Shown here: positions 1 to 9,575 of the stretch, one piece after another
How positions within the stretch are numbered: position 1 is the stretch's first letter
Layout: every line of letters begins with the position of its first letter
Origin: Tenacibaculum sp. 1_MG-2023
GTDB lineage: Bacteria; Bacteroidota; Bacteroidia; Flavobacteriales; Flavobacteriaceae
DNA length: 64,000 nt
Direction: 5' to 3'
Assembly: GCF_030547425.1 (NCBI RefSeq)
Contig: NZ_JAUORH010000006.1
Coordinates: 62,001-126,000 of the forward strand
The notes under the pieces: generated by a model
Told to the model about the DNA's origin: nothing
Database searches by the model: none
The model's input: the letters and a program-made list of their open reading frames with translations, nothing else
Made by a program: the position numbers and the translations under genes

Positions 1-1049
1 GATATATGCTCAAAATTGGTATATAAAATCAGTAAGCCTCGTTGATTTATTTTTCTTTTGATATTCGCATATAACAGTGCAAAATTAGCATCTGAAAAAT
101 CGGTTGTAATATTATACAACTCTTCGTTTATTACCGATAAATTTGTTTTCTTATTACTGGCTGCTACTATTTTTTCTACTTTTTTAGAAAACGTCAGCAT
201 ACCTGCTTTATCATTTTTTAATAAAGCTATGTTTGAAAAGGCTAAGGTTGAATTAATTGCATAGTCTAGTAACTTCAACCCTTCAAAAGGCATTTTCATC
301 ACACGACCTAAATCGATAATTGAATAGATGGGTTGTGATTTTTCATCTTGATATTGATTCACCATCAACTCTGCTCTTTTAGCAGTTGCTTTCCAGTTTA
401 TGGTACGTACATCGTCACCAGGAATATAGTTTTTTATCTGCTCAAACTCCATCGTATGCCCTATTCGTCGTATTTTCTTCATACCAAACTCCGTTAAGTT
501 ATTGTGCATCGCTAGAAACTCATACTTTTTCATTTGTATATATGACGGATATACTTTTACACTTTCTTCTGCAGAAAACGAATAACGTTTAGAAAACATC
601 TGCAAAAAAGAAGATATAAACACATTTACTTTCCCAAATTTGTATTCTCCTCTTTCAACTGGTCTAACACTATAAGTGTAGGTCGATTTCTCTCCAGGTT
701 TCAAAGACATTTCATGTTCAAAATCTCTTTTTTGAAATTGTACTGGCAATTCATCAATCAACGAAATAAAAACTTGAAACGGATAATTATTTTCTAAGGT
801 TATAGCTATTTCATTATCATCAGAATTTGATAATTTTTCTGATACGATTCTTTTAGCTGAAAATCCGTTTTTAAACCGATATAAAATAAGCACATCAATA
901 CACATTGCTATCAAAAATAGCCACACCAACATCCACGTTGCTGCATAAAGTGCAGGAATCCAAAACGACAGTAAGAATAAAGCCGAAACAGCGCTTATAT
1001 AGATAAAAAAGCGATTGTGTACGTATAACGATTTAAAGAATTGAATCAC
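1..1049 (-). CDS. DUF58 domain protein, 3' end cut by window edge
   Basis: The frame is open from a GTG at 1049 leftward to base 1 with no stop, so the C-terminus is missing. The first ~60 residues hold two hydrophobic segments. Further on, around residue 200, is the DUF58 signature: a Glu-Phe pair followed by YIPGDDVRTINWKATA. The last visible part (RGLLILYTNFE) matches the vWA-like strand of the family. DUF58 proteins usually work with a MoxR ATPase, and here the GTG overlaps the MoxR stop by one base (TAGTG), which indicates translational coupling. The substrate is unknown. Length-filtered ORF calling would miss it because of the GTG start and the edge. Confidence 0.85.
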   Translation of the reverse strand, partial: MIQFFKSLYVHNRFFIYISAVSALFLLSFWIPALYAATWMLVWLFLIAMCIDVLILYRFKNGFSAKRIVSEKLSNSDDNEIAITLENNYPFQVFISLIDELPVQFQKRDFEHEMSLKPGEKSTYTYSVRPVERGEYKFGKVNVFISSFLQMFSKRYSFSAEESVKVYPSYIQMKKYEFLAMHNNLTEFGMKKIRRIGHTMEFEQIKNYIPGDDVRTINWKATAKRAELMVNQYQDEKSQPIYSIIDLGRVMKMPFEGLKLLDYAINSTLAFSNIALLKNDKAGMLTFSKKVEKIVAASNKKTNLSVINEELYNITTDFSDANFALLYANIKRKINQRGLLILYTNFEHI

Positions 1050-2053
1050 TATCTTGGAACTTCTACAGATTGTACAATCATTTCAATCACCTTATCGGCT
1101 GTCATCCCTTCCATTTCACGTTCAGGAGTTAACATAATTCTATGACGTAATACTGGATAAATACTCTTTTTTACATCTTCAGGAATCACAAAATCGCGTC
1201 CGTTAATTGCTGCAAATGCTTTAGACGCCATTAATACTGCAATACTTGCTCTTGGTGAACCTCCTAAATACAAATGTGCATTATTACGCGTATTAGAAAT
1301 GAGTTGCGCTATATATTTGATAATCTTTTCTTCTACCAACACCTCAAAAACCTTGCTTCTATATTCTAATAGTTCAGTTTCTGTTAATACTGCTTCCACT
1401 TGAGTTTGTGGTAAGGCTCCTTTACGCTCGTTATGAGCTGTGATAATTTGTATTTCTTCATCTAAATTTGGATACCCAACATTTATTTTGAATAAGAAAC
1501 GGTCTAATTGTGCTTCTGGTAAAGCATACGTTCCCTCCTGTTCTATTGGATTTTGAGTTGCTAATACCATAAATGGAGGGTTCATAGTATATTGAGTTCC
1601 ATCCATAGTAATTTGTTTTTCTTCCATCACCTCAAACAATGCTGCTTGTGTTTTTGCTGGTGCTCTGTTAATTTCATCAATCAACACAATGTTAGAGAAA
1701 ATTGGTCCTTTTTTAAACTCGAAATCAGATGTTTTCATGTTTAAAACCGAAGTTCCTAATACATCCGAAGGCATTAAATCAGGCGTAAATTGAATTCTGC
1801 TAAAATCCGTAGCAATGGTTTTTGCTAATAGTTTTGCTGTTACCGTTTTAGCAACTCCAGGAACACCTTCAATCAATACATGGCCGTCAGCTAATAAAGA
1901 AACCAACAGTAACTCCATAAACTCTTCTTGACCTACAATTACTTTCCCTAGTTGCTCTTTTATTTTTACAACCGCTTCTTTTAATTTCGACAAGTCTACT
2001 CTACTTGAAAATAGCTCGTTCGTATTTTCTATTGGATTGTTTTCTGTATCCAT
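1049..2053 (-). CDS. MoxR family AAA+ ATPase
   Basis: AAA+ chaperone-like ATPase of the MoxR family, thought to remodel or activate partner proteins, usually vWA/DUF58 partners. Visible motifs are Walker A GVPGVAKT, Walker B VLIDEINRAP, sensor ATQNP and the QLDRF arginine-finger region. I place the start at the ATG at 2053 (MDTENN), one base after the DUF4350 stop at 2055. A TTG further upstream at 2086 would add 11 residues inside the DUF4350 reading frame and looks less likely. The gene sits in a tight leftward cluster (DUF4350, MoxR, DUF58), the usual arrangement of these membrane-stress or envelope clusters in Bacteroidota. Confidence 0.92.
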   Translation of the reverse strand: MDTENNPIENTNELFSSRVDLSKLKEAVVKIKEQLGKVIVGQEEFMELLLVSLLADGHVLIEGVPGVAKTVTAKLLAKTIATDFSRIQFTPDLMPSDVLGTSVLNMKTSDFEFKKGPIFSNIVLIDEINRAPAKTQAALFEVMEEKQITMDGTQYTMNPPFMVLATQNPIEQEGTYALPEAQLDRFLFKINVGYPNLDEEIQIITAHNERKGALPQTQVEAVLTETELLEYRSKVFEVLVEEKIIKYIAQLISNTRNNAHLYLGGSPRASIAVLMASKAFAAINGRDFVIPEDVKKSIYPVLRHRIMLTPEREMEGMTADKVIEMIVQSVEVPR

Positions 2054-2054
2054 C

Positions 2055-3290
2055 CTATTCTCTTTTATATGCTTTAAAAGCTTCAATAGCTTTATTTAAG
2101 GCTATTAAATCTTCTTCGGTTATACTTGATTTTGACTGTATTTGTTCTATCTTTTTAAATAAAGCAACTACTTTTTCTTCTGAATTACCACTTCTATTAG
2201 CAAGGTTTTTATGAAAACGTTCGTCTATGTTTAAAGTTGATAATCGGTATTTTATTCTGATATATTCTAAAAAGTAGTTGATTTTATGTTCAGCTATATT
2301 TTTATGATCTGATTTTTCGTAATACATATTGGCTATCGTACGTGTAAAAGCCAATGTTTGATTTTTTAATGGTGTAATTACAGGAATTAATCGCTGATTA
2401 CGTTTTCCTTTAAAAATGATAAAAAACAATACGCCTATCAACGCTATGTAATATGCCCATTTTAACGATTGGGTTGATAAAATATAATGCATCGGTGAGG
2501 TTATTCTACTTTTTCCAGTCTTATAATAGGTATCCCATAAAATGGCCTTGCTACTGTTAGAACCAACTCCTTCTTCTTCTTTACTCGGGCTATTTAGATA
2601 CGACAATACATTAGCTACATACTCATAATTATTATCTAATAGCATGTTATAATTCGTAAACGCCTGCGGAAACGTATGTAAGTAAAAATTACCTTCTCCG
2701 TGTTTTACTTTGATAAAATTTGGCTTTTTACTGATAATAGAATCTTTTTCATTTCGTATTACCAACTCACCTAAAATAGTTGTGTTGAGTGTATCTACTT
2801 CTGAAAAATATAGTTTTGAAAAATCTCTATCAAAATGATACTCTTTTCCTCCAAAAATAGGATTACTCATTTTTTGATACGCTTTTTCCTCAAACGCGGA
2901 AGTAGTTAAATAGCTTGTTTCTGTTTGTAATGTATCTAAATAAATTCCATTAGTTGCAATAAACACATCATTTCCTCTATCTGCAAACTCTAAAAGTTCA
3001 TTCAACTCATCTTTATCAAAATTCACTTTATTATCAAGAAAAAAATAGATTCCGTTATTCTTATCATCTTTTAAGTATACATACGGATTTTGATATACAT
3101 TTTTTACTTCTCTTTTTGGAAATAAACTCGACATTTCTTTATGCAATACATACGTACCATACGGAATTTTATGTTTTGCAGCATAACTTGGATACCAATT
3201 GATTTCTTTAGGCTTTACAGACTCAACATAAAAAATACCGAGCACTATAAGCACTAATAAACCAATGTATATTTTAAGTTTTTTATCCAA
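2055..3290 (-). CDS. DUF4350 domain membrane protein
   Basis: A 411-residue protein with an N-terminal membrane segment (about residues 5-22) and a second one near residue 280 (WAYYIALIGVLFFII) followed by a basic stretch. The large loop between them would face the periplasm, and the C-terminal ~110 residues are soluble and probably cytoplasmic. DUF4350 is recognised from this topology and from its constant neighbours DUF4129 and MoxR. The biochemical role is unknown. It starts one base after the DUF4129 stop and ends one base before the MoxR ATG, so the cluster is very tightly packed. Confidence 0.8.
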   Translation of the reverse strand: MDKKLKIYIGLLVLIVLGIFYVESVKPKEINWYPSYAAKHKIPYGTYVLHKEMSSLFPKREVKNVYQNPYVYLKDDKNNGIYFFLDNKVNFDKDELNELLEFADRGNDVFIATNGIYLDTLQTETSYLTTSAFEEKAYQKMSNPIFGGKEYHFDRDFSKLYFSEVDTLNTTILGELVIRNEKDSIISKKPNFIKVKHGEGNFYLHTFPQAFTNYNMLLDNNYEYVANVLSYLNSPSKEEEGVGSNSSKAILWDTYYKTGKSRITSPMHYILSTQSLKWAYYIALIGVLFFIIFKGKRNQRLIPVITPLKNQTLAFTRTIANMYYEKSDHKNIAEHKINYFLEYIRIKYRLSTLNIDERFHKNLANRSGNSEEKVVALFKKIEQIQSKSSITEEDLIALNKAIEAFKAYKRE

Positions 3291-3291
3291 A

Positions 3292-4026
3292 TTAATAAAT
3301 TTTAGCTAGTGTATTTTTAAAATTACTCTCTGCTTGTATGAATTTTTCTTCATCTATTGAAAACTCACCATACCACACATAATCGTATAAATAAGTTAGC
3401 TTTTTAAAATCGCTATACAATTGTTTTTTAGATGATAGTTCTTTTATATAATCTTCGTTTGTTTTTTCTTGTTGCCAAGAAATAAATTCTTTATCTGACA
3501 AACTTTTCAATAATAGCAAGTAGTAATAACGTATAGCTAATTGATAATTTCTTACAGAAATTGCTTCTTGTATTAACTTTGGTAAGTCTTTGTCTTTAAT
3601 TAACTCTTCTTCCTCCGATAAATGCACAATAGGCTTAACTTTTTTACCATCAATAATATTACGCGCATTTACTTTTAAAAAGAATTTTATAATAAAAAAT
3701 AATACTAAGCCTGCAATTACATAAGGTAAAATCTTTAAAACAACACGTAAGAATCCCACTGCTGGGGTGATATCATCAAAAATATAAGAGAGTATTTTTA
3801 CGACGGTTCGTTTTAACCAATCCCATACTTTTTCTAAAATAGTAGGTTCTCTTTTTTCTACGATGTATATAAATTCATCTTTTTGCTTGTACTCCTCTAT
3901 TTTTTGAGCATCAAACTTTTTTTGTTCAATAATAGTATCATCATATCGAATCTCTTTTTTTTCTTCCTGAGAAAAAACAGTGATTGAGCAAATAAAAAAC
4001 GCTATGTAAAAAAGAAACTGCTTCAA
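3292..4026 (-). CDS. DUF4129 domain membrane protein, TTG start
   Basis: A 244-residue protein with an N-terminal signal-like helix ending in a VFSQ site, a membrane helix at about residues 95-117 and a soluble C-terminal DUF4129 region with its conserved tyrosine-rich helix (LAIRYYYLLLLK, then WYGEF). The start codon is TTG at 4026, four bases after the TAA of the upstream gene. No in-frame ATG would keep the signal sequence, so TTG is the likely start. DUF4129 proteins accompany DUF4350 and MoxR in Bacteroidota, but their function is not established. Confidence 0.8.
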   Translation of the reverse strand: MKQFLFYIAFFICSITVFSQEEKKEIRYDDTIIEQKKFDAQKIEEYKQKDEFIYIVEKREPTILEKVWDWLKRTVVKILSYIFDDITPAVGFLRVVLKILPYVIAGLVLFFIIKFFLKVNARNIIDGKKVKPIVHLSEEEELIKDKDLPKLIQEAISVRNYQLAIRYYYLLLLKSLSDKEFISWQQEKTNEDYIKELSSKKQLYSDFKKLTYLYDYVWYGEFSIDEEKFIQAESNFKNTLAKIY

Positions 4027-4030
4027 AAGA

Positions 4031-4882
4031 TTACTGTCCTATACTATCAATTCTTTCAATAGTTCCTGTAAGGTTCTTTCTTTCATTAATATCAAAATAT
4101 AAAAGTACGTTGGTTATTAAAGTAATTGAATAAAACATTAGCTGACCTGCTATTGAAATAACATTTAAAATCAAGTAAATAGGATCTCCAAAAAATCCAA
4201 AAACTTGCGCTGGATCATCACTTCCTGAACCTATTCCTATACTTATTAATTGGTATATGGTTGCTGGTATTTGAAATACATACCCTAGAACACTTACTAA
4301 AATAGATACTACAAAAATCACCCCAAAAGTTTCCCAAAAATATCCACTTATAAAGTTAAAACATTTCCCTACTGCTCCAGAAGCTGTTTCATTTTCAAAC
4401 ACTAAAATTGAAGCACCTAAAGATAATGCTGGCCAAGTATAAAACATTGGTAATACACATAACATTGCACTGGCAAATAATAGTAACCCTGCTAAAATAC
4501 CAAACCCTGTAAACGACCAAAACTTAGCTTTTGTGTTGATTACAACGTCTTCTTGCCTAACTACTCCCTTATTATCTATGTATGATTTAATATAATACAT
4601 ACCTGCTAAGTTTATGTAAACGATAGCTACTAAATAAGCTATCATCATAATAAACACTGACCCCATCATTCCAACAACTGCACTTGTTTCTTGGCTAATT
4701 AACGAAGACATTGACATCATGTAATAAATCATAGAAGCTACTGCTATAACAATAGGTATTGCAGCTACTTTTAAAATGGTTAAAAAAAACTGTTTTCCTT
4801 CTAATCTTATAAATTTAAAAGCATCTGAAATAATACTTCCTAAATCTCTTTCTTTTTTAAACTCTACGTATTCTTTATGCAT
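4031..4882 (-). CDS. Multi-pass membrane protein of the MoxR/SpoIIM cluster
   Basis: A 283-residue protein with roughly six hydrophobic segments, a short soluble N-terminus (EFKKERDLGSIISDAF) and a short C-terminal tail. I do not assign a named family with confidence. Proteins of this size and topology sit between SpoIIM-type and DUF4129 genes in many flavobacterial genomes. The ATG overlaps the end of the SpoIIM gene by 8 bases, so the two are probably translationally coupled. Nothing catalytic is visible. Confidence 0.75.
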   Translation of the reverse strand: MHKEYVEFKKERDLGSIISDAFKFIRLEGKQFFLTILKVAAIPIVIAVASMIYYMMSMSSLISQETSAVVGMMGSVFIMMIAYLVAIVYINLAGMYYIKSYIDNKGVVRQEDVVINTKAKFWSFTGFGILAGLLLFASAMLCVLPMFYTWPALSLGASILVFENETASGAVGKCFNFISGYFWETFGVIFVVSILVSVLGYVFQIPATIYQLISIGIGSGSDDPAQVFGFFGDPIYLILNVISIAGQLMFYSITLITNVLLYFDINERKNLTGTIERIDSIGQ

Positions 4883-5840
4883 GGGTTTGTTGATTTTTAT
4901 AAACTTTAACTGGGTAAATGACGTAATATAATATGATTAATGCTAATGAGGTAACAATAATTAAAATTGCTAACCAATCGGGCATTTCTGTATGACGGGT
5001 TACAAAACCTTCTAAAAATCCTGCAACAATAAAAAAAGGAACGGTACTTACCATTATTTTTAATCCGTCTTTCATGCTTCTTTTAAACGATTCTAATCGC
5101 GAGTAGGTTTTTGGAAATAATAACCCATTACCCAACACCAATCCTGCACATCCAGCAATAACAATTACTGATATTTCTATAGTTCCGTGAATCCAAATAG
5201 TTCTTGACGATTCCCAAAACAATCCTTTTTCATAAAAAAAATACAAAAAAGAGCCTAACATTATTCCGTTTTGCATCATAATGTATAAGGTTCCTACCGA
5301 AAACAGCATTCCTAATACAAAGGCATACATGGCTACTTTTATATTATTTACAGTAATTCCAATAAACATATCTACTTCATTAGCTTTCTTATATACAGCC
5401 ATTGGATCTCCATTTTCAATATTCTCCAGAGTCATATTTACATAACCATCTCCTAAAATAAGGCGAACAAAATCAATATCAGTTGCCGCTGAAAAAGCAC
5501 CACAAATTGAAAAAAAAGCAAATACTAAAAACGCAATCAGTAATTGTTTTTGATGATTATAAAACATTAAAGGAAATTCCGTTTTAAAAAAACTAACAAA
5601 CCTGTTTTTGCTTTCTTTTTTTGTTTTATAAATTTTTTGATGTGCTGCGGATGCTATCGAATTCAAGTATATCACCGTATTTCCGTTAGGGTAAAAGGTT
5701 TTGGCGTAACTCAAATCATCAGTTAACTCCACATATAAATCAGATAGTTTATCTGGTGAAATAACTGTTTTATTATACAGCGCATCTTCAAAAAGCTGCC
5801 ACTTTTCTTTATTCTTATTTACAAAAGCAGCTTCTCTCAT
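4875..5840 (-). CDS. SpoIIM family (stage II sporulation M-like) membrane protein
   Basis: A 321-residue integral membrane protein with about 100 soluble N-terminal residues and five or six membrane helices. The segment with GTIEISVIVIAGCAGLVLGNGLLFP matches the conserved core of the SpoIIM/DUF95 family. In non-sporulating Bacteroidota this family has no sporulation role and sits with RDD and MoxR genes. It is the first gene of the leftward cluster and diverges from the RDD gene at 5960. The 119-base gap between them must hold both promoters. Confidence 0.85.
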   Translation of the reverse strand: MREAAFVNKNKEKWQLFEDALYNKTVISPDKLSDLYVELTDDLSYAKTFYPNGNTVIYLNSIASAAHQKIYKTKKESKNRFVSFFKTEFPLMFYNHQKQLLIAFLVFAFFSICGAFSAATDIDFVRLILGDGYVNMTLENIENGDPMAVYKKANEVDMFIGITVNNIKVAMYAFVLGMLFSVGTLYIMMQNGIMLGSFLYFFYEKGLFWESSRTIWIHGTIEISVIVIAGCAGLVLGNGLLFPKTYSRLESFKRSMKDGLKIMVSTVPFFIVAGFLEGFVTRHTEMPDWLAILIIVTSLALIILYYVIYPVKVYKNQQTHA

Positions 5841-5959
5841 GTATTAAAAAAATTAAAGCATATTTGTTGAGAAATTTCTCTAATCATAGATTATTTTTAT
5901 CTTCGCTAAACTAAAAAAAGTTGCATAAATATCAACAAAAAAAAGCGAAAAACTAATTA

Positions 5960-6676
5960 ATGGATAAATTTCAAATAGAAACAGCCCAAAACATTGCTAT
6001 TAGTCAAAATGTAGCTCATGTTACCACTCGTATCGGTTCATATTTAATTGATGCGTTATTTATTGTTGGGTATTACATTATAATTGCCATTATAATAGGA
6101 ATGTTAGACGTTCCTATGAGTATGGAATATATGAGCCTATTTGTTTTGTTAGGACTTCCTGTATTCTTTTATAGCTTGCTATTTGAAATTTTAATGAACG
6201 GGCAAACGCCTGGTAAATACTTTAATCAAATAAGAGTGGTTAAATTAGATGGTTCTAAACCCACTTTTGGAAGTTATTTAATTAGATGGTTGTTACGTTT
6301 TGTTGATTTCACTTTAGCTAGTGGTTCTGTTGCTGTACTTACCATTTTATTGAATGGAAAAGGGCAACGTTTAGGAGATATTGCTGCAGGAACTACTGTA
6401 ATATCTGAAAAGAAAAGAATTACATTAAAAGATACTATTGCAAGCGATGTAGTAGATAACTACACACCTACCTATTCACAGGTAACGTTATTGAGTGATA
6501 ATGATATTCATACCATTACAAGAGTATATAAAGATGCTATGAAAAAAAGAAATCATAAAGTAATTTTAAAACTACACTCAAAAGTTATTGAGTTAACAGG
6601 AATTACCACCGAGCAAAAGCCTGCTCAATTTATAAATACTGTGATTAAAGATTATCATTACTATGCAAGACAGTAA
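5960..6676 (+). CDS. RDD family membrane protein
   Basis: A 238-residue protein whose first ~150 residues form an RDD domain. The first helix carries the Arg and Asp (TRIGSYLIDALFIVGYY), and the typical loop GQTPGKYFNQIRVVKLDG and the closing GQRLGDIAAGTTVI are both present. About 80 soluble residues follow. RDD proteins are thought to act in transport or ion homeostasis, and this one is divergent from the SpoIIM/MoxR cluster with which it usually associates. Its start is the ATG after an A-rich leader. A strong terminator follows at 6752. Confidence 0.88.
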   Translation: MDKFQIETAQNIAISQNVAHVTTRIGSYLIDALFIVGYYIIIAIIIGMLDVPMSMEYMSLFVLLGLPVFFYSLLFEILMNGQTPGKYFNQIRVVKLDGSKPTFGSYLIRWLLRFVDFTLASGSVAVLTILLNGKGQRLGDIAAGTTVISEKKRITLKDTIASDVVDNYTPTYSQVTLLSDNDIHTITRVYKDAMKKRNHKVILKLHSKVIELTGITTEQKPAQFINTVIKDYHYYARQ

Positions 6677-6751
6677 TTTTTATTTTATACAAGTTAATAA
6701 TTTAAATAAACAGTGCTTACTTAAATATCTCACTTCAAAAACAACCTGATT

Positions 6752-6796
6752 AAAACAAAGAATGCCGTTCTAAAAGGACGTCATTCTTTGTTTTTT
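6752..6796. terminator. Bidirectional rho-independent terminator
   Basis: A 12-base perfect stem (AAACAAAGAATG / CATTCTTTGTTT) around a 17-base loop, with an A run on the left and a T run on the right. It lies between the convergent RDD and TonB receptor genes and can serve both. Confidence 0.85.
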
Positions 6797-6833
6797 ATGG
6801 AAATCTATCTCGTAATTTAATTCTTGAAAAAAA

Positions 6834-9200
6834 TCATAACCTTTTTTGTTCTTCTGTTTTTTTTCTATTTTCTTTCACTAAATTTCCTCCTAAGTGATAA
6901 AGTAAGGTCACCCCAAACCTTCTTGAATCTGGTTTATTATTATAGTAATAATCTATAATATCACTTTGAGAATAGGCTTCATAATGATTGGTGTTAAATA
7001 TATCACTTATAGTCAATTGCGCCACTAATTTTTTATTTAGAAATGTTTTTTTTATTCCAAAATCTACATAACCTGTTGCTTTGGTACTGTACAAACCAAG
7101 CAACTCCGATGAAAACCAATGTGCAGAAAGATTCATTTTATAATCTTTTGGCAAAGAAATATCTTGTTGTAGTGTAAATGTTGTAGCCCACTTTGATAGT
7201 TGTTTTTCTCCCGAAACTTGTGAAATAGGGTACGTAGTATAACTTATGTCTGAAAAGAAAAGTAAATTCCAAAACGAATATAATTTAAATGGGGTTGATA
7301 CTGTAAAATCAAAACGTTCTCGATTACCAAAATTATCACTTTGACTTTTTATAGTAGTACCATTATCATCTACTAAAAGCCTTCGATTTATAAAATTATC
7401 ACTTTGGTTATACGTTGCAGAAAAAATATATTTGTTTTTTAGACTATATGTAAACGAATATACCCAAGCCAATTCAGGTACTAAATTAGGGTTTCCCGAG
7501 TAATAGAAGTACTGATCCCTATACCATCGTACTGGATTTAAATCGGTGTAAGATGGACGATTAATACGTCTGTTTAACGAAAAATCAATTTTATTGTCTT
7601 TATCTAAAATTTGTCCTATTGAAAAAGAGGGAAACAGCTTAGTGTATTGCCATTGATTTGTTTCATTTTCTTTTACCGTATACCCTTCTGCTTTGGTATA
7701 TTCTACCCGAAGTCCAGCATCTATTGTTGTTTTATTTATTTCTTTTGATCCTGTTATATATGCTGCTGCAATCTGCTCCTTATATTTATAGTGATTACTT
7801 AATGCTGGTACTTTTACATAAGTATCTTCTTCTAACGATTCAAATTCGTATTGATTATCATTTTTAACCTTAGCATATTTAACCCCTGTTTTAATAGCAT
7901 ACTTCTTAAAAGGCAAATTAGCATCAATTTGTGTTGAAAAAATATCTACACTTCCTGGTTGGTGTGACTTGAGTACGTTGGTATCTAATTTATTTTGGTT
8001 TGCATCATAATTATCTGTTATCAGTATTCCATCTGAATAATTTCGATAGGATGTATAATTGGCATCTGCTGTTATTTTTTTTCCAAGAGAATCTATAACA
8101 AACATATAATGCACACTCCCCGCATCGTAATGATAAGGTTCAATTATTTTATTATCTGTTAATGTGTAAGATTGTAAGTCTTTAAAATTATTGAATTTAT
8201 TAACTTCGGAATAATTTTGTTTTTTAAAGTCATCAAAGTAGCCATGATAGTTAATACTTAAACTATGTTTAGGTAAAAACTGCCATTCAGCTCCAAATCG
8301 CCAAGTATAATATTTTATTTTATAGTTACTTTCGTTTTTACGACTAAGCCACAGAGATTCTCCGTTCTCATTGATGGTATTTCCACTCTTGTTTTTGGTA
8401 AATCTATGAGGCGTATTATAATCAAAAGAACCGTATAAATTTACTTTTTTTGTACGTAAACTTGCCGAAATATTTTCGTTTGTCATCCAGTATTTTCCCT
8501 TTGAAATGGTAGTTCGTAAATTGACTGCATAACCTTTTTTAAGTTTTTTTTCGAGAACAATATTAATTATACCTGTATTACCTGCTGCATCAAACTCGGC
8601 TGTTGGTGATGTTATCAATTCTATCTTTTTAAGGTCTTCAGCACTCATTCCTTTTAATAAATTTGACAATTGTCCTCCAGACAAATAGGTCATTTTACCA
8701 TCTATCATAATATTTACTCCAGACGCCCCTCTAAATAAAATAGCATCGTTTTGTGCTACATTTACCCCTGGTAATTTTTTTAACATATCAAGAGCAGATT
8801 GCCCTGTTGTAAGAGTAGATTTTTTTAGGTTAAATGTTAATTTACCTTTACCAGCCTCAATAAGTGGTTTTTTAAAATTAACCACTACTTCCTCTAATGC
8901 ATTAGCATCTTCTTTTAAGGTTATATTTATCTTTTTTTCATCAGTTACTTTTTTTTCTCTCGTAACCATTCCTACAAAAGAAAATACCAAAACAGCTCCT
9001 TTAGTTGTTTTTATTGAATATTTTCCATCTAAATTGGTAACTGTTCCTTTATTACTTCCTTTTATAAAAACTGTTGTACCTGGTAATGCTTGATTTGTAA
9101 CATCACTAACGATTCCTTTTACTTCAACCTCCTGTGAAAAAATAAGCCATGGAGAAAGAATTAAAAAGTAACGTACAAGTATTTTGATATAATTTTTCAT
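6834..9200 (-). CDS. TonB-dependent outer-membrane receptor, CarboxypepD-regulatory type
   Basis: A 788-residue outer-membrane receptor. A signal peptide (residues 1-22, ending IFSQ) is followed by a CarboxypepD-regulatory-like beta sandwich (about 25-105), a plug (about 110-225, with SGVNIMIDGKMTYL and IELITSPTAEFDAAGNTGIINI) and a large barrel ending near the C-terminus. It belongs to the shorter outer-membrane beta-barrel group rather than to the SusC group. No SusD partner is present. The substrate is unknown. A small His/Cys protein lies upstream at 9576, and an 18-base near-palindrome sits just before the start codon, which suggests local regulation, perhaps by a metal. Confidence 0.88.
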   Translation of the reverse strand: MKNYIKILVRYFLILSPWLIFSQEVEVKGIVSDVTNQALPGTTVFIKGSNKGTVTNLDGKYSIKTTKGAVLVFSFVGMVTREKKVTDEKKINITLKEDANALEEVVVNFKKPLIEAGKGKLTFNLKKSTLTTGQSALDMLKKLPGVNVAQNDAILFRGASGVNIMIDGKMTYLSGGQLSNLLKGMSAEDLKKIELITSPTAEFDAAGNTGIINIVLEKKLKKGYAVNLRTTISKGKYWMTNENISASLRTKKVNLYGSFDYNTPHRFTKNKSGNTINENGESLWLSRKNESNYKIKYYTWRFGAEWQFLPKHSLSINYHGYFDDFKKQNYSEVNKFNNFKDLQSYTLTDNKIIEPYHYDAGSVHYMFVIDSLGKKITADANYTSYRNYSDGILITDNYDANQNKLDTNVLKSHQPGSVDIFSTQIDANLPFKKYAIKTGVKYAKVKNDNQYEFESLEEDTYVKVPALSNHYKYKEQIAAAYITGSKEINKTTIDAGLRVEYTKAEGYTVKENETNQWQYTKLFPSFSIGQILDKDNKIDFSLNRRINRPSYTDLNPVRWYRDQYFYYSGNPNLVPELAWVYSFTYSLKNKYIFSATYNQSDNFINRRLLVDDNGTTIKSQSDNFGNRERFDFTVSTPFKLYSFWNLLFFSDISYTTYPISQVSGEKQLSKWATTFTLQQDISLPKDYKMNLSAHWFSSELLGLYSTKATGYVDFGIKKTFLNKKLVAQLTISDIFNTNHYEAYSQSDIIDYYYNNKPDSRRFGVTLLYHLGGNLVKENRKKTEEQKRL

Positions 9201-9222
9201 TATTTAATTTATTTTTTTAGTT

Positions 9223-9240
9223 AGATAGATTTATCTATCT
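9223..9240. promoter_or_regulatory. Candidate operator: AGATAGAT-TT-ATCTATCT
   Basis: An 8-base perfect inverted repeat with a 2-base centre, ending 23 bases before the ATG of the TonB receptor. Its place and symmetry suit a dimeric repressor, or a 5' UTR hairpin. The regulator is not identifiable from this window. Confidence 0.45.
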
Positions 9241-9533
9241 GTAATCATTCTCTTATTTAATTTCTGTTTTTACACAGGTACCTAAATATTAATATTACTT
9301 AAGAATGAATTATTTTGGTTTTATAAGTTCTAGAAGTTTTTCATTACAATTAGTTACATAAAATGTTCTTCAACTCCTTTTTAAAAAAGTTGCAATTATT
9401 TTCAAAAAATTGAATCTGAAAATGTTTTTTCTTAACACATAGCTTTATATGCTCTAAATATTTAGATACATTTTCAATCCAAAGTTTTAAACTTTTGATT
9501 ACACCATTGTTAAAAGAAACTAGAGTAACTTAT

Positions 9534-9566
9534 AAAAAACCAAGATGACATTTAACTTTGGTTTTC
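9534..9566 (-). terminator. Terminator of the small His/Cys gene
   Basis: Reading leftward, GAAAACCAAAG pairs with CTTGGTTTTT (one bulge) and runs into a T stretch, 10 bases after the stop of the gene at 9576. It would uncouple that gene from the TonB receptor downstream. Confidence 0.6.
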
Positions 9567-9575
9567 TCTAAAAAA

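Larger units (their letters stand above)
9201..9575. other. Intergenic region upstream of the TonB receptor
   Basis: No gene is supported in these 375 bases on either strand. The region contains the near-palindrome at 9223-9240 and, at its right end, the terminator of the small gene at 9576. The TonB receptor probably has its own promoter here. Confidence 0.6.

Noticed and set aside
58..592. Plus-strand small ORFs at the left edge
   Set aside because: They lie opposite the DUF58 gene, whose minus-strand frame is open throughout and carries family motifs.
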